Origin: Candidatus Flexifilum breve
GTDB lineage: Bacteria > Chloroflexota > Anaerolineae > Aggregatilineales > Phototrophicaceae
Direction: 5' to 3'
DNA length: 64,000 bases
NCBI GenBank assembly: GCA_016717205.1
Contig: JADKGC010000001.1
Location: 1,426,001 to 1,490,000, forward strand
How positions within the stretch are numbered: position 1 is the stretch's first letter; each line of letters starts with the position of its first letter. The notes under the pieces are model-generated. The model was not told the DNA's origin and did not search any database. It worked only from the letters and a program-made list of their open reading frames with translations. Below, one piece after another: positions 17,385-25,812 of this stretch. The position numbers and the translations under genes are program-made.

Positions 17385-18305
17385 TCACTCGCGCACGACG
17401 GCGCACGTCTCCTGCGCGAAAGCATCAACTTCCGCGTCCGCGCCGAGGACTTTGGCCGCGTCGTCGGTCATCGCCAGCTTGAGCGTGCGGTAGCCTTCGC
17501 GGTGCGACCAGTCGCGGATCGCCATGATCGTCTGCGCGGTGACGGGTTTCGCCGCCCACAAATACACGGCGGCGCTGCGCGGATCATACATATCCTGCTC
17601 GACCACCACATACGAATCCTGCCCGGCGGCGGCCAGTTTCTGGCGGTGCAGCTTGCGCCCGCGGGGGAGCGCCTCCCACAGGCGCGGCATATGCGTCTCC
17701 CATTGATGGCGCGCGCTTGTCAGCCGCCCAACCGGCATCATCCACCCGGTGATCTGCGCCGGGTTCGCATCGCTGTGTTCGACCGAGCGGTAAAACACCT
17801 GCCCCTGCCGCGCTCCGACCGTATAGCGCCGCAGGTGGCTCAATGACGTACACGTATACCCTTCCGGCAGCGTGAAGTCTTGCCCCACGCGGTTGATCGT
17901 GAGCTTGCTCGCCTTGAGCGCTTTCGCCCGCGCCAGCAGCGCATCCAGCAAATCGACCGCGTCATAGGCGGTATTCGTCAGCAGGTGTTCGAGGTGCAGC
18001 GAACTCCCGTAGGGTTCGGCCTCTACGCCGTGATACGCCTCGGCATACCCGGTCACATAGCCGTCATCATCGGTGGCCACCAGCGGAATCCCCGCGCCGG
18101 ACAGCAGATGATTCAGGAAAATCGCGCCGGTCTCAATGCTCATCCACGCCCCGCCGTGCAGCCAGCGCTCGACCAGCGTCAGCGCCTCGTACGGCATATC
18201 TTCGACGCGTCCCTGCGCGTTCAACCGCTGCCACACCCCGATGCGCCCGCGAAACAACGCGCTGATCGCCCCGGTATCATCTAAGCTCGCCAAACGGATC
18301 GCCAT
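17385..18305 (-). CDS. GNAT-like acetyltransferase-family protein
   Basis: The 306-residue protein starts like a GNAT enzyme (MAIRLASLDDTGAISALFRG). It has a beta-strand/turn region near residues 75-110 (GIPLVATDDDGYVTGYAEAYHG...LHLEHLLTN) and a helix (AVDLLDALLARAKALKASKLTI) that fit the acyl-CoA-binding core. A C-terminal half (~180-306) has a weaker second GNAT-like pattern (DSYVVVEQDMYDPRSAAVYLWAA, then GYRTLKLAMTDDAAKVL). It may be a double-GNAT protein. The acceptor is unknown. Its upstream region contains the left copy of the 26-bp direct repeat. Confidence 0.65.
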   Translation of the reverse strand: MAIRLASLDDTGAISALFRGRIGVWQRLNAQGRVEDMPYEALTLVERWLHGGAWMSIETGAIFLNHLLSGAGIPLVATDDDGYVTGYAEAYHGVEAEPYGSSLHLEHLLTNTAYDAVDLLDALLARAKALKASKLTINRVGQDFTLPEGYTCTSLSHLRRYTVGARQGQVFYRSVEHSDANPAQITGWMMPVGRLTSARHQWETHMPRLWEALPRGRKLHRQKLAAAGQDSYVVVEQDMYDPRSAAVYLWAAKPVTAQTIMAIRDWSHREGYRTLKLAMTDDAAKVLGADAEVDAFAQETCAVVRE

Positions 18306-18346
18306 GCATCCTCGCTCGAAATTGCTAACTCACCTCGATCATAGTC

Positions 18347-18372
18347 CCGCATCGCCTCCGGATCAAATGCCG
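18347..18372. repeat. Left 26-bp direct repeat bounding the nuclease gene
   Basis: The sequence CCGCATCGCCTCC followed by GGATCAAATGCCG is repeated identically at 19695-19720. After one mismatch both copies also share GTT. The 1,348-bp spacing encloses exactly one gene, an orphan restriction-endonuclease-like CDS. Confidence 0.95.
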
Positions 18373-18429
18373 AGTTCTGGTGCTATGGTATTGGAGCTTT
18401 GAGCTTAGCTTCACCAGACTTACATGAGA

Positions 18430-19536
18430 CTACTTCTTCATATTTAGAACGACGGTGAGCGCCGTCTTGAAACGATCAGCGTACTTGTACAGGTCGTCAA
18501 TGCTCTCGATATGAACGCGCTCCTCTTGCCGCTGCTCGTCGAGGAACACCATCGACTTCTTCGCGCTGTTGAAGTACAACCTCACAATCGTACGCCGATT
18601 GTTATCGTCAAGCAGAATGGCACAGTAACTTTGCGCATCCCGCAGCGTTATGCGTTTCACATCAACTGCCTCGCGCAGTATTGCGCGCACAACGAGGAAT
18701 GCTTCGTTTTCCTCGGGCGTTGTGGTCACCACTTTCTCATCAACAACCGGAACTGGTGTCGCCGGAATTTCTTCGGTTGAAGACGCAGAGTCGGACGGAG
18801 GTAGTTTGACATCACCACCAATCAGCGATTTAAACTTACTCTCAATCTGTTCCGTAATGAATTGTTGGAATGCGCTTTGGGCAATGTTTCGGAAGTCCCC
18901 GAGCACAGCCGCCGTTTTACGTCCTGTATAGACACCCGACCCCTCAAGGAGCAACCGAACAAACTCGTCTGTCGGTTCAGTAAGTTGCGCCGCCAGATAA
19001 CGTTTTATCTCGCGTTTGTACTTCAGCTCGGCGGCAGTCGTGATGATGTTGCTCAGATCAAAGGCGGGTTTTGTAAACTTCTTTAGCTCAGTGACAGCGG
19101 TTTCAGTTACATCGAGTAGATTAAAAACAAAGAATGGGCGCTCATCCATCTTGTTGGGGGCTTCGAGATCGGTGTAAAAGCGGTAATACACCCCGTCAGT
19201 TAGAATGCCAAAGCGTGCATCCGTCACCGAAAAATAACGGTAGAGTTGTGATGCATGGACTTCGTTCAGGTTCACTCCGCAGCACTTCACTTCAAACAGC
19301 ATGATTGGCTTGCGGTCTTTGAGGACAGCATAGTCAACCTTTTCACCCTTCTTTGTGCCGACGTCAGCGACAAGTTCCGGCGTCACTTCAGTCGGATCAA
19401 AGACGTTGTATCCAAGTGCGTTGATGAAGGGCATTACCAGCGCGTTCTTCGTCCCTTCTTCTGTTTTGATGAGATCGCCATTCATGAGACGCGGAACTTG
19501 AGCACTTAGTTCACGGATACGATCAATGAAATCCAT
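18430..19536 (-). CDS. Orphan type I restriction HsdR-N-like endonuclease
   Basis: The 368-residue protein resembles the N-terminal nuclease domain of type I restriction HsdR subunits (COG4748-like stand-alone nucleases). Residues ~20-50 (TEEGTKNALVMPFINALGYNVFDPTEVTPELVADVG) are followed by the PD-(D/E)XK core: KVDYAVLKDRKPIMLFEVKC (~66-86; D, ExK), then QLYRYFSVTDARFGILTDG. A linker rich in Ser/Pro/Thr (~245-275) precedes a C-terminal domain (~280-368) with alternating strands. No methyltransferase, specificity or helicase subunit is adjacent. Its composition is less GC-rich than the flanks and it sits between 26-bp direct repeats, so it was probably acquired horizontally. Confidence 0.85.
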   Translation of the reverse strand: MDFIDRIRELSAQVPRLMNGDLIKTEEGTKNALVMPFINALGYNVFDPTEVTPELVADVGTKKGEKVDYAVLKDRKPIMLFEVKCCGVNLNEVHASQLYRYFSVTDARFGILTDGVYYRFYTDLEAPNKMDERPFFVFNLLDVTETAVTELKKFTKPAFDLSNIITTAAELKYKREIKRYLAAQLTEPTDEFVRLLLEGSGVYTGRKTAAVLGDFRNIAQSAFQQFITEQIESKFKSLIGGDVKLPPSDSASSTEEIPATPVPVVDEKVVTTTPEENEAFLVVRAILREAVDVKRITLRDAQSYCAILLDDNNRRTIVRLYFNSAKKSMVFLDEQRQEERVHIESIDDLYKYADRFKTALTVVLNMKK

Positions 19537-19694
19537 ACTACCAGTCTCCTATACTGTATAAGTTAGCATCACCACTGCCTCTATAATAGCGGTACTATGC
19601 TTCTATTTTTTCGGAATTATTCATTAATTTTCTTATTGGCGGCAGTGCCGAAACAGGTGCACAAATGAAATGGAAGAAATAAAAGTGTGACTGG

Positions 19695-19720
19695 CCGCAT
19701 CGCCTCCGGATCAAATGCCG
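19695..19720. repeat. Right 26-bp direct repeat
   Basis: Identical to 18347-18372. It directly abuts a TATAAT (19724-19729) that may serve coaX, so the insertion point lies in the coaX promoter region. The 150 nt to its left are markedly A/T-rich, unlike flanking DNA. Confidence 0.95.
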
Positions 19721-19790
19721 CGTTATAATGCCGCCTCAATCTGGAGAGATCTCCTCTCCTTTGACGGTTCTTTCAATGGATGGATCGGTT

Positions 19791-20561
19791 ATGCTGCTCG
19801 CTGTCGATATCGGCAACACCAATATTCACCTCGGTTTACATCATCATGGCCAATGGCTCGTCTCGTGGCGCATGCGCACCGTCGCGCAGAAGATGCCCGA
19901 CGAATATGCCGTCCTGCTGCGCAATTTCCTCGCGGGGGAAGACCTGACCTACCGCGCCATCACCGGCGTGGCGATTGGCAGCGTCGTCCCGCGCCTCACG
20001 CTGACCTTCACCGAACTCGTGCAGAACTATCTGAAGATGGACCCGCTCGTCATCACCCACAAAACCAAAACGGGCGTCAAAGTCGAAATCGATCAGCCGG
20101 AACAGGCGGGCGCGGATCGCATTATCAACGCGGCGGCGGTCGTCGCGCTCTACGGCCCGCCCGCCATCGTGTGCGACTTCGGCACGGCGACCACGTTCGA
20201 TGTCGTCTCGTCCAGCGGAGCGTATCGCGGCGGGGCGATTGCGCCGGGCATCAACGTGTCGATGGACGCGCTTGTCAGCATGACCGCCCGCCTGCACAAA
20301 GTCGATCTGGTCGCACCACCTTCGGTGATCGGCACGAACACCATCCATGCGATGCAGTCCGGCCTGTTCATGGGCTATGTCAGCATGATCGAAGGCATGG
20401 TCAAGCGCATCAAGGCGGCCATGAACGAGGAGAACGTCAAGGTGATCGGCACGGGGGGCCTCGCGCCGCACTTCAAAGAGCAGACCGACGCGCTCGACTT
20501 CATCGCGCCGGAACTTACGCTCGAAGGGTTACGCATCATCTACGAACTGAATCAGAGCTAG
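19791..20561 (+). CDS. coaX: Type III pantothenate kinase
   Basis: CoaX phosphorylates pantothenate, the first step of CoA synthesis, with an ASKHA-fold active site. Hallmarks are LLAVDIGNTNIHLGL at the N-terminus (phosphate-1 motif), QAGADRIINAAAV near residue 103 (the GxDRxxxxxAA motif), VCDFGTATTFDVV near 122 and GGAIAPGINVSMDAL near 140. The C-terminal GTGGLAPHF near 225 completes the family pattern. Upstream in-frame ATGs exist at 19728 and 19776, but residues before MLLAVDIG do not fit the family, so 19791 is chosen. The TATAAT at 19724-19729 is a candidate -10 element. Confidence 0.95.
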   Translation: MLLAVDIGNTNIHLGLHHHGQWLVSWRMRTVAQKMPDEYAVLLRNFLAGEDLTYRAITGVAIGSVVPRLTLTFTELVQNYLKMDPLVITHKTKTGVKVEIDQPEQAGADRIINAAAVVALYGPPAIVCDFGTATTFDVVSSSGAYRGGAIAPGINVSMDALVSMTARLHKVDLVAPPSVIGTNTIHAMQSGLFMGYVSMIEGMVKRIKAAMNEENVKVIGTGGLAPHFKEQTDALDFIAPELTLEGLRIIYELNQS

Positions 20562-20892
20562 CACTAACCGCGTTCGTCCCCGTCAGGGCGCATTTGACTG
20601 TGCCCTGATACCGCTTGGCTCATCCGCTTGGTAGGCCATGCGCAACCATGTTCATGCCCCTGTTATTCGGGTATACTAGACCATCTTTACGTTCTTTAGA
20701 TGGTCACCGCTTGGTTGATCAAAACTATATAAAACGTTGTGATCACCGCCGCCTTACGTCCATCTCCGTATACTTCGTTTATAATGAAACTCAGAAATCG
20801 TCCAAACACTCAGCCCCCATATTCTGCCTTTACGACACGACGCCGGGGAGAATTTTATTAAACACTCACTGAAGCGCCTGCGCTTGAGCATT
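20562..20892. promoter_or_regulatory. Gap between coaX and the histidine kinase: hairpin and promoter-like boxes
   Basis: A stem TCAGGGC (20583-20589)/GCCCTGA (20602-20608) follows coaX and may terminate it. Further on, TATACT (near 20675) and TTTATAATG (near 20779) are candidate -10 elements for the downstream kinase. The remainder is AT-richer and non-coding. Confidence 0.45.
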
Positions 20893-22191
20893 ATGAGGCT
20901 CTGGCATCGGCTCGTCGAACCAACGGCGGCGATCACCGACACACAGCATCATCGAGAAGCGCGCGTCATCGCGGGTCTCTCTTTGGCGTTGATCTTTGTC
21001 GCCATTGGGGGGATTTTGGTCACCGTGTCACGCTACACTGACACGCAAAAAGTGGCCGTCCTTCCCGCGTGCGTGGGCACTGCGCTGTTCGTCTATCCTT
21101 ACCATTTGAGCCGTCGTGGAAAGGTTCAGGGCGCTATCAATGCTTTAGCGGTGATCGCGAGCGTGCTCATCTCGAGCGCGATCTACGCGGTGGGAGGTTC
21201 GACGGGGCGCGATATCACCTACTATTACATCATGGTGACGCTCTTCATCTCGGCGTTCTCACGACGCTTCTACACGTTCCTATGGGTAGCAGCGGTCGTA
21301 GTGATCATTGCCGTCTTTCAACTGTTCAATCCGGCTCTGGAGTGGAGCGACACAATTCGCGGCCCGCTCGCCTTCAACGTCTTCGGCGCGGCGATCATCC
21401 TCACTGTGACCTCGTTCTGGAACACCCGCGAACGCGAAAAGCGCACGCAGCTTGAGATCAGCGAACGCAAACGCACCGAACTGCTCGTCCAGCAGGAACA
21501 GCAGCGGGTGTTGAGCAAATTCGTCGCCGCGGTCACTCACGATTTTCGCAACCGCCTCTCGACGGTCGAGGTGAATCAGCATCTGCTGCGCCGCAAGCTG
21601 GAACGCGGCGACAGACTGGACACGGTCGCCGAACACATCGATAAAACGCACACCGCCGTCCAGCAAATGACCTACCAGATGGAAAACATGGGGCTGGTCA
21701 TCGGGCTGGAGAACACCACCCAGACCAAGGTCGATTTGCAGCTCACCGTCGACGGGATTGCCCGCCGCATGCAGCGGGTGGCGCAGGAGCGGCACGTCAC
21801 GCTGACGATTGTCCCGCAGGCTGAGCGCGTGTACGCTAAGTGCAACCACGCCCACATCGAAGTAGCGCTGCAGCAGTTGATCCAGAACGCCGTCGCCTAC
21901 ACACCACCCGGCGGGGGCGTCACCGTCACTTTTGCCCACACGGATGAGACGATCACTGTGACCGTCCGGGACGACGGCATCGGCATCGCCGCAGAGCATC
22001 TGCCGCACATTTTTGAGCCGTTCTACAAAATTGATGATGCGCGCACGACCTCGCAGGCGGGGTTGGGGCTCGGCTTGACGCTCGTCAAGCTCATCGCCGA
22101 AGCGTATCACGGCGCCATTACCGTCGAGAGCGAACCGGGCGTCGGCTCGACCTTCCGGTTCAGCTTGCCCACGCAGCCGCCGCTCCTCTGA
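20893..22191 (+). CDS. Membrane sensor histidine kinase (orphan)
   Basis: The 432-residue protein has about six hydrophobic segments in residues 25-180 and a short coiled linker (EREKRTQLEISERKRTELLVQ). The HisKA box is FVAAVTHDFRNRLSTVE, with the phosphoacceptor His near 215. The HATPase domain has QLIQNAVAYTPPGG (N box), VRDDGIGIAAEHLPHIFEPFYK (G1/F) and GLGLGLTLVKLIAEAYHG (G2). No response regulator is adjacent, so the partner is elsewhere or the next expressed target is unknown. A TTG at 20884 could add three residues, but the ATG at 20893 is preferred. The signal is unknown because no periplasmic sensor domain stands out. Confidence 0.9.
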   Translation: MRLWHRLVEPTAAITDTQHHREARVIAGLSLALIFVAIGGILVTVSRYTDTQKVAVLPACVGTALFVYPYHLSRRGKVQGAINALAVIASVLISSAIYAVGGSTGRDITYYYIMVTLFISAFSRRFYTFLWVAAVVVIIAVFQLFNPALEWSDTIRGPLAFNVFGAAIILTVTSFWNTREREKRTQLEISERKRTELLVQQEQQRVLSKFVAAVTHDFRNRLSTVEVNQHLLRRKLERGDRLDTVAEHIDKTHTAVQQMTYQMENMGLVIGLENTTQTKVDLQLTVDGIARRMQRVAQERHVTLTIVPQAERVYAKCNHAHIEVALQQLIQNAVAYTPPGGGVTVTFAHTDETITVTVRDDGIGIAAEHLPHIFEPFYKIDDARTTSQAGLGLGLTLVKLIAEAYHGAITVESEPGVGSTFRFSLPTQPPLL

Positions 22192-22199
22192 CAAACAGA

Positions 22200-22222
22200 G
22201 AGGCGACCATGATGGTCGCCTC
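22200..22222. terminator. Hairpin between convergent genes
   Basis: GAGGCGACCAT/ATGGTCGCCTC is an 11-bp perfect palindrome starting 9 nt after the kinase stop and 45 nt before the end of the convergent secreted-protein gene. It is a likely bidirectional terminator, although it has no T-run. Confidence 0.6.
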
Positions 22223-22267
22223 GTGAGTTGAACCCCTGCAAATTGTCGAGTTGAAACGCCGTCTGGC

Positions 22268-23020
22268 TTACTCCGGACGGGTGCCGGCATCGGGCAGCGG
22301 ACGCCCGCGCCACACATCGTCGAAGTTCGGGCCGAGTGAATCCGCAGTCACCCACACCAGCGGCGCACCGCAGGTGATGAACACCTGATAGAAGCCGTCG
22401 CGCGCATCGACAATCCACCACGTCTGATCGGGGCGCAGCACGACCGCCGGAATCGTCTCCGCATTCAGGTTCGCTTCGTAGTACGTGAGCGGTGAGCCGA
22501 GCACCGTCCCCTGCACATCGCCTTCGTGCGGGTAGTCGCACGTCTTCTGCTGGCAGGCGAGGACGACGCTGTTCGGCACGGGCATGGCATCGCCTTCGCC
22601 GCCGATGCTCAACCACCAGTAGATGAAGCCAAAGCTGTCGCCCGGATCGATCCCGACGAGGATGCTCACATCTTCGTCTTCGAAGAACTGGGTCAGCGCG
22701 AAGGACACGCTGAACGGCGTCCCCGGCTCACCCGTCACGGCCTGTTCCGTAATGAACGTGTAACCATCATACAGCTTGATGTAGATCGTGAACGGCGCGT
22801 TGAGCGGTTTAGCAAAATCCAACGAGAACGCCTTACCGGGAACCGGAAATTCTTCTTTCGGCGGGTCCGGGATGGTCGATTCGAAGATCAGCGAGCAATC
22901 GGCGATATACGCGGCTGATTCGCATTCTTCGCACTGAGCCTGAGCAGCAATCGCTCCCAATACCGTGAGCGCCAGCAGGGCAAGCAGGATAACGGTGAAA
23001 CGAGGATATCTGTGGAGCAT
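22268..23020 (-). CDS. Secreted protein of unknown function
   Basis: The 250-residue protein begins MLHRYPRFTVILLALLALTV and has a signal peptide ending near AQAQ. The mature part has scattered cysteines (CEECESAAYIADC; CQQKTCDY; ITCGAP) that suggest disulfides, and beta-rich sequence throughout. A longer frame reaches 23209 but lacks a signal peptide and ribosome-binding site. The ATG at 23020 has AAAGGGAATTGTCG in front. I do not recognise the family. The strand pattern (FTIYIKLYDGYTFIT..., TWWIVDARDGFYQVFI) suggests an Ig-like or similar beta-sandwich. Confidence 0.75.
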   Translation of the reverse strand: MLHRYPRFTVILLALLALTVLGAIAAQAQCEECESAAYIADCSLIFESTIPDPPKEEFPVPGKAFSLDFAKPLNAPFTIYIKLYDGYTFITEQAVTGEPGTPFSVSFALTQFFEDEDVSILVGIDPGDSFGFIYWWLSIGGEGDAMPVPNSVVLACQQKTCDYPHEGDVQGTVLGSPLTYYEANLNAETIPAVVLRPDQTWWIVDARDGFYQVFITCGAPLVWVTADSLGPNFDDVWRGRPLPDAGTRPE

Positions 23021-23190
23021 CGACAATTCCCTTTGAATGATAACGATGCAGTCAGTAACCGCTTGCTCAGAGGGAGACACGAATGACAATGACGTAATGT
23101 GAGCGAAAGCGTATGTCTCACTATAGATAGATCCCAAGCCATGCGCTAGCAGCCCTATGTCAAGGTGCTTAGACAATTTTGGGTCGATTG

Positions 23191-23270
23191 ACCCGTAAAT
23201 AAGATCCACATGACCCGTTAAGTTACCCTTTATAACCTGTAATTACTGTTTCTCACCCGTAAAAACCCGT
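23191..23270. promoter_or_regulatory. Phased ACCCGTAA repeats in a divergent intergenic region
   Basis: ACCCGTAA-like octamers start at 23191 (ACCCGTAA), 23213 (ACCCGTTA), 23225 (ACCCTTTA), 23235 (ACCTGTAA), 23255 (ACCCGTAA) and 23265 (ACCCGTGA). Their spacings of 22, 12, 10, 20 and 10 nt are near multiples of the DNA helical repeat, as expected for cooperative binding of an OmpR/PhoB-type regulator. They lie between two divergent secreted-protein genes. Confidence 0.55.
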
Positions 23271-23569
23271 GAGCGGTGTGCCTGTCATCAGTGCCGAGCC
23301 TCGCGGTAGACGGGGCATCTGTACGCTTCTGCCTAATCGAATTCATAAGAAATTCACAAATCAGGTGAGGGTTTCGGCGGGCGGTGCTGGTGCCACCAAG
23401 TAAATGGAAGGGCCGCTCGTCGGTCGTAACGCCACCGCCGATATAAAGACACTGTGACAATTTTCGACTGCTCTCGCGTCCGCGCGCCGCGGAAACGCTG
23501 TTACACTGAGAGCTTCACTATATCGGCGGAAACGCCTCCACCTGACTTCACTCACCAAAAGGACAATCT

Positions 23570-25174
23570 ATGTTCCATCGATTGCGCGTCATCGGTTGCA
23601 CACTGCTGGCGCTGCTGCTGCTCTGTCAGCCGCTCCTCGCTCAAGATCGAGAAACACGCCGCCCGGCGGTCAAGTTCGCGCTGCCCGAGGGAGGCGGCAC
23701 AAACTTTGTGTACTATCTGCCGGATAACCCCGGCGACTATCCCCGCATCATCGACATCCTGGAAACAACGCTGCCCATCTATAACACGCTGCGCGGAGGG
23801 ATTCCGTGGGTTCAGCAGATCATCGTCGTGTTTACGGGATCGGCCTCCCCCACGGGGGATGTGGCTCTCGGGCGCACGCTGCCGCCCAGCGCCGGTTATG
23901 TCACCCGCCTTGAACCCACCATCCTGTTTGACCCGACCATCTGTCATCTCAGCATCTACAGCGGTTGGGAGAACGCGCCCGACCTCGAATCGGCCATCGC
24001 ACGCGAATTATTTCACTGCGTTCAGGCCGAACTCGCGTCGGATCTCCCGCTGACGACCTATCTGGATCCCGCACAGGGGTGGTGGGTCAACGGTTCAGCG
24101 GAATGGGCGGCGGCGCAAGTCTTCCCCGGCCAATATCCCAGCGCGCGCCAGATCAATTTTGATCAACGGCAAGACATCACGACGACCAACTATGAGGCGC
24201 TCTATTTCTGGGAGTTTGCCGCGACAGCCTCCGGGATGGGCAGCATCGACTATGTGCGCAACGAGCTCCGCGTCATTGCGGCCCGCCGCTCGGATGACAG
24301 TTTGTTCCTCGGCCTCCCGATTGAACCAACCGAACTCTTCCACAACTGGCTGTTGGCGCTGCATCAGCGCAGCTTGCCCATTCCTCCCGTGGTAGATTTG
24401 ACCAGTGCTGATACGCTGGCCGCCCAATCGGGCAGCGCGGATATCAGCCTGCCGCGGTTCTCCGGGGACTTCGTCAATCTGGTGGGCTTTGAGGTGCAGC
24501 CGGGCAACATCGCCTTCGTGCAAGCGAATGGCAGCGCCACGCGCAATTACGCGGTGAGCATTGAAACCAGCAGCGGACTGCAGCGCCTTACCGCCGACAC
24601 GCCGCTGGAATTTTGCCCGTCAGCGACCGGGGATATGGTGATCATCAGCCGGGGACGCGCCGCCGCCGGGGAACGGAACGGTTTCACACTCACCTGGGGG
24701 CAGCGCCCGAGCGCGACCCCGTGTTCCGAGGCGCAGCCGACTGCCGAACCCACCGCCGCCAGCACCTGTTATCTCGGCGACTGGCAGATCACGGGTGTGC
24801 CCGCCGCCATCAGCGGTGCAGTGGATACGACGGGTTATGTGTTCTCGCTGGCGGACGATGGCACCTTTACCGGGGTCTATGCGCTGGCCACCGAGTCGAT
24901 GACCGCCACGTTCGCTATGACCGGAACCTACCGCATGGTCGCCAGCGCGACGGACGCGACTCGCTTCACCGCGCAGGATTTCCATGCTGTGTACGGCGAC
25001 GGCAGCGCCATCATGACGGATGGCGGCGCAGCGCAGGACATCACTGAGGCGACGCGGGATGTGCTCAACAACGTGGGGAATTTCCCTGTCCCCTTTGCCG
25101 TCCTCTGTGAGGGGGATCGCATGGTCTGGACGGTGAGTGGCAATACGTTCACGTTAGCCCGGCTTACGCCGTAA
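23570..25174 (+). CDS. Secreted protein with degenerate zincin-like motif
   Basis: The 534-residue protein has a signal peptide (MFHRLRVIGCTLLALLLLCQ, cleavage near LLAQ). Residues ~135-180 (AIARELFHCVQAEL...GWWVNGSAEWAAAQVF) resemble the catalytic region of secreted gluzincin-like peptidases, where HExxH and a downstream E-x-x-x-E helix bind zinc. Here the first His is Arg (R-E-L-F-H), which would remove one ligand. Residues ~270-385 form a beta-rich domain. After a Pro/Thr/Ala linker (~390) comes a lipocalin-like or DUF-type beta-barrel (CYLGDWQITG...GTYRMV...WTVSGNTFTLARL). AAAAGGACAATCT precedes the ATG. Function is unknown; a catalytically inert peptidase-like adhesin or receptor is possible. 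Confidence 0.75.
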   Translation: MFHRLRVIGCTLLALLLLCQPLLAQDRETRRPAVKFALPEGGGTNFVYYLPDNPGDYPRIIDILETTLPIYNTLRGGIPWVQQIIVVFTGSASPTGDVALGRTLPPSAGYVTRLEPTILFDPTICHLSIYSGWENAPDLESAIARELFHCVQAELASDLPLTTYLDPAQGWWVNGSAEWAAAQVFPGQYPSARQINFDQRQDITTTNYEALYFWEFAATASGMGSIDYVRNELRVIAARRSDDSLFLGLPIEPTELFHNWLLALHQRSLPIPPVVDLTSADTLAAQSGSADISLPRFSGDFVNLVGFEVQPGNIAFVQANGSATRNYAVSIETSSGLQRLTADTPLEFCPSATGDMVIISRGRAAAGERNGFTLTWGQRPSATPCSEAQPTAEPTAASTCYLGDWQITGVPAAISGAVDTTGYVFSLADDGTFTGVYALATESMTATFAMTGTYRMVASATDATRFTAQDFHAVYGDGSAIMTDGGAAQDITEATRDVLNNVGNFPVPFAVLCEGDRMVWTVSGNTFTLARLTP

Positions 25175-25812
25175 AGCCTGGAATAGCGTGAACACGGGTT
25201 CATGGTCGGTTCTCAGGCGTTTGCGGATGCGATCCAGAGGTGTCTAAAGCACCTTCTCGAGAATCATCGTGTAGGGGCAGACCTCTGTGTCTGCCCGAAT
25301 GAGGGCGCACACACAGGTGCGCCCCTACATCCGTTCGTGGATTTGTTTCGAGAACCTACTTTAAGCCAATGACCGTTTGTCAGCCAAAGGACAAGGTAGG
25401 CCGATAAGTGCGTCGAATGCCGTGAAAACGGGTTGCCTGTCGGTCTTGGGAGTTTGCGGACGCGATCAATCGCGTCCCTACACAACCACGCTTTTCTCGT
25501 AGGGACGCAATTCATTGCGTCCGCTGTCCCCAAAAGACATTATTCTACGTAGCGATTGGCCTACCTTGTCCTGTTTTGTCGTATTTCGGACACTGGCTTA
25601 GAAAGCACACAGTCAGCTTGATTAGAGAGGTTTTTGTCGGGACAAGGCATACCTTGTCCTCTGTATCCTTCTCTAGAAATTGGGACGAGGTATGCCTCGT
25701 CCCTATGAAAAACACCCTCTTGATGTAGGGACGCAATCATGCCACTCAACGAATGATCGCGGAGATTGGCTGTAGGAGCTGGTCGCCCCTGAACGGGAGG
25801 GGCACGGCCGAC
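25175..25812. repeat. Repeat-filled intergenic region upstream of nothing coding
   Basis: In this 638-nt gap no reading frame looks coding. It contains GTAGGGGCAGACCTCTGTG/TCTGCCC (25270-25296), GGGCGCACACACAGGTGCGC (25304-25325), GGACGCGATCAATCGCGTCC (25457-25476), GTAGGGACGCAATTCATTGC (25499-25518) and GGGACGAGGTATGCCTCGTC (25681-25700). There is also a long-range inverted pair GGACAAGGTAGGCC (near 25389) and GGCCTACCTTGTCC (near 25558). The gap separates the secreted protein from ureG, which are convergent. Confidence 0.75.

Noticed and set aside
18430..19536. A full restriction-modification system or defence island.
   Set aside because: Only one nuclease-like gene is present; there is no methylase, specificity subunit, helicase or other defence gene next to it.
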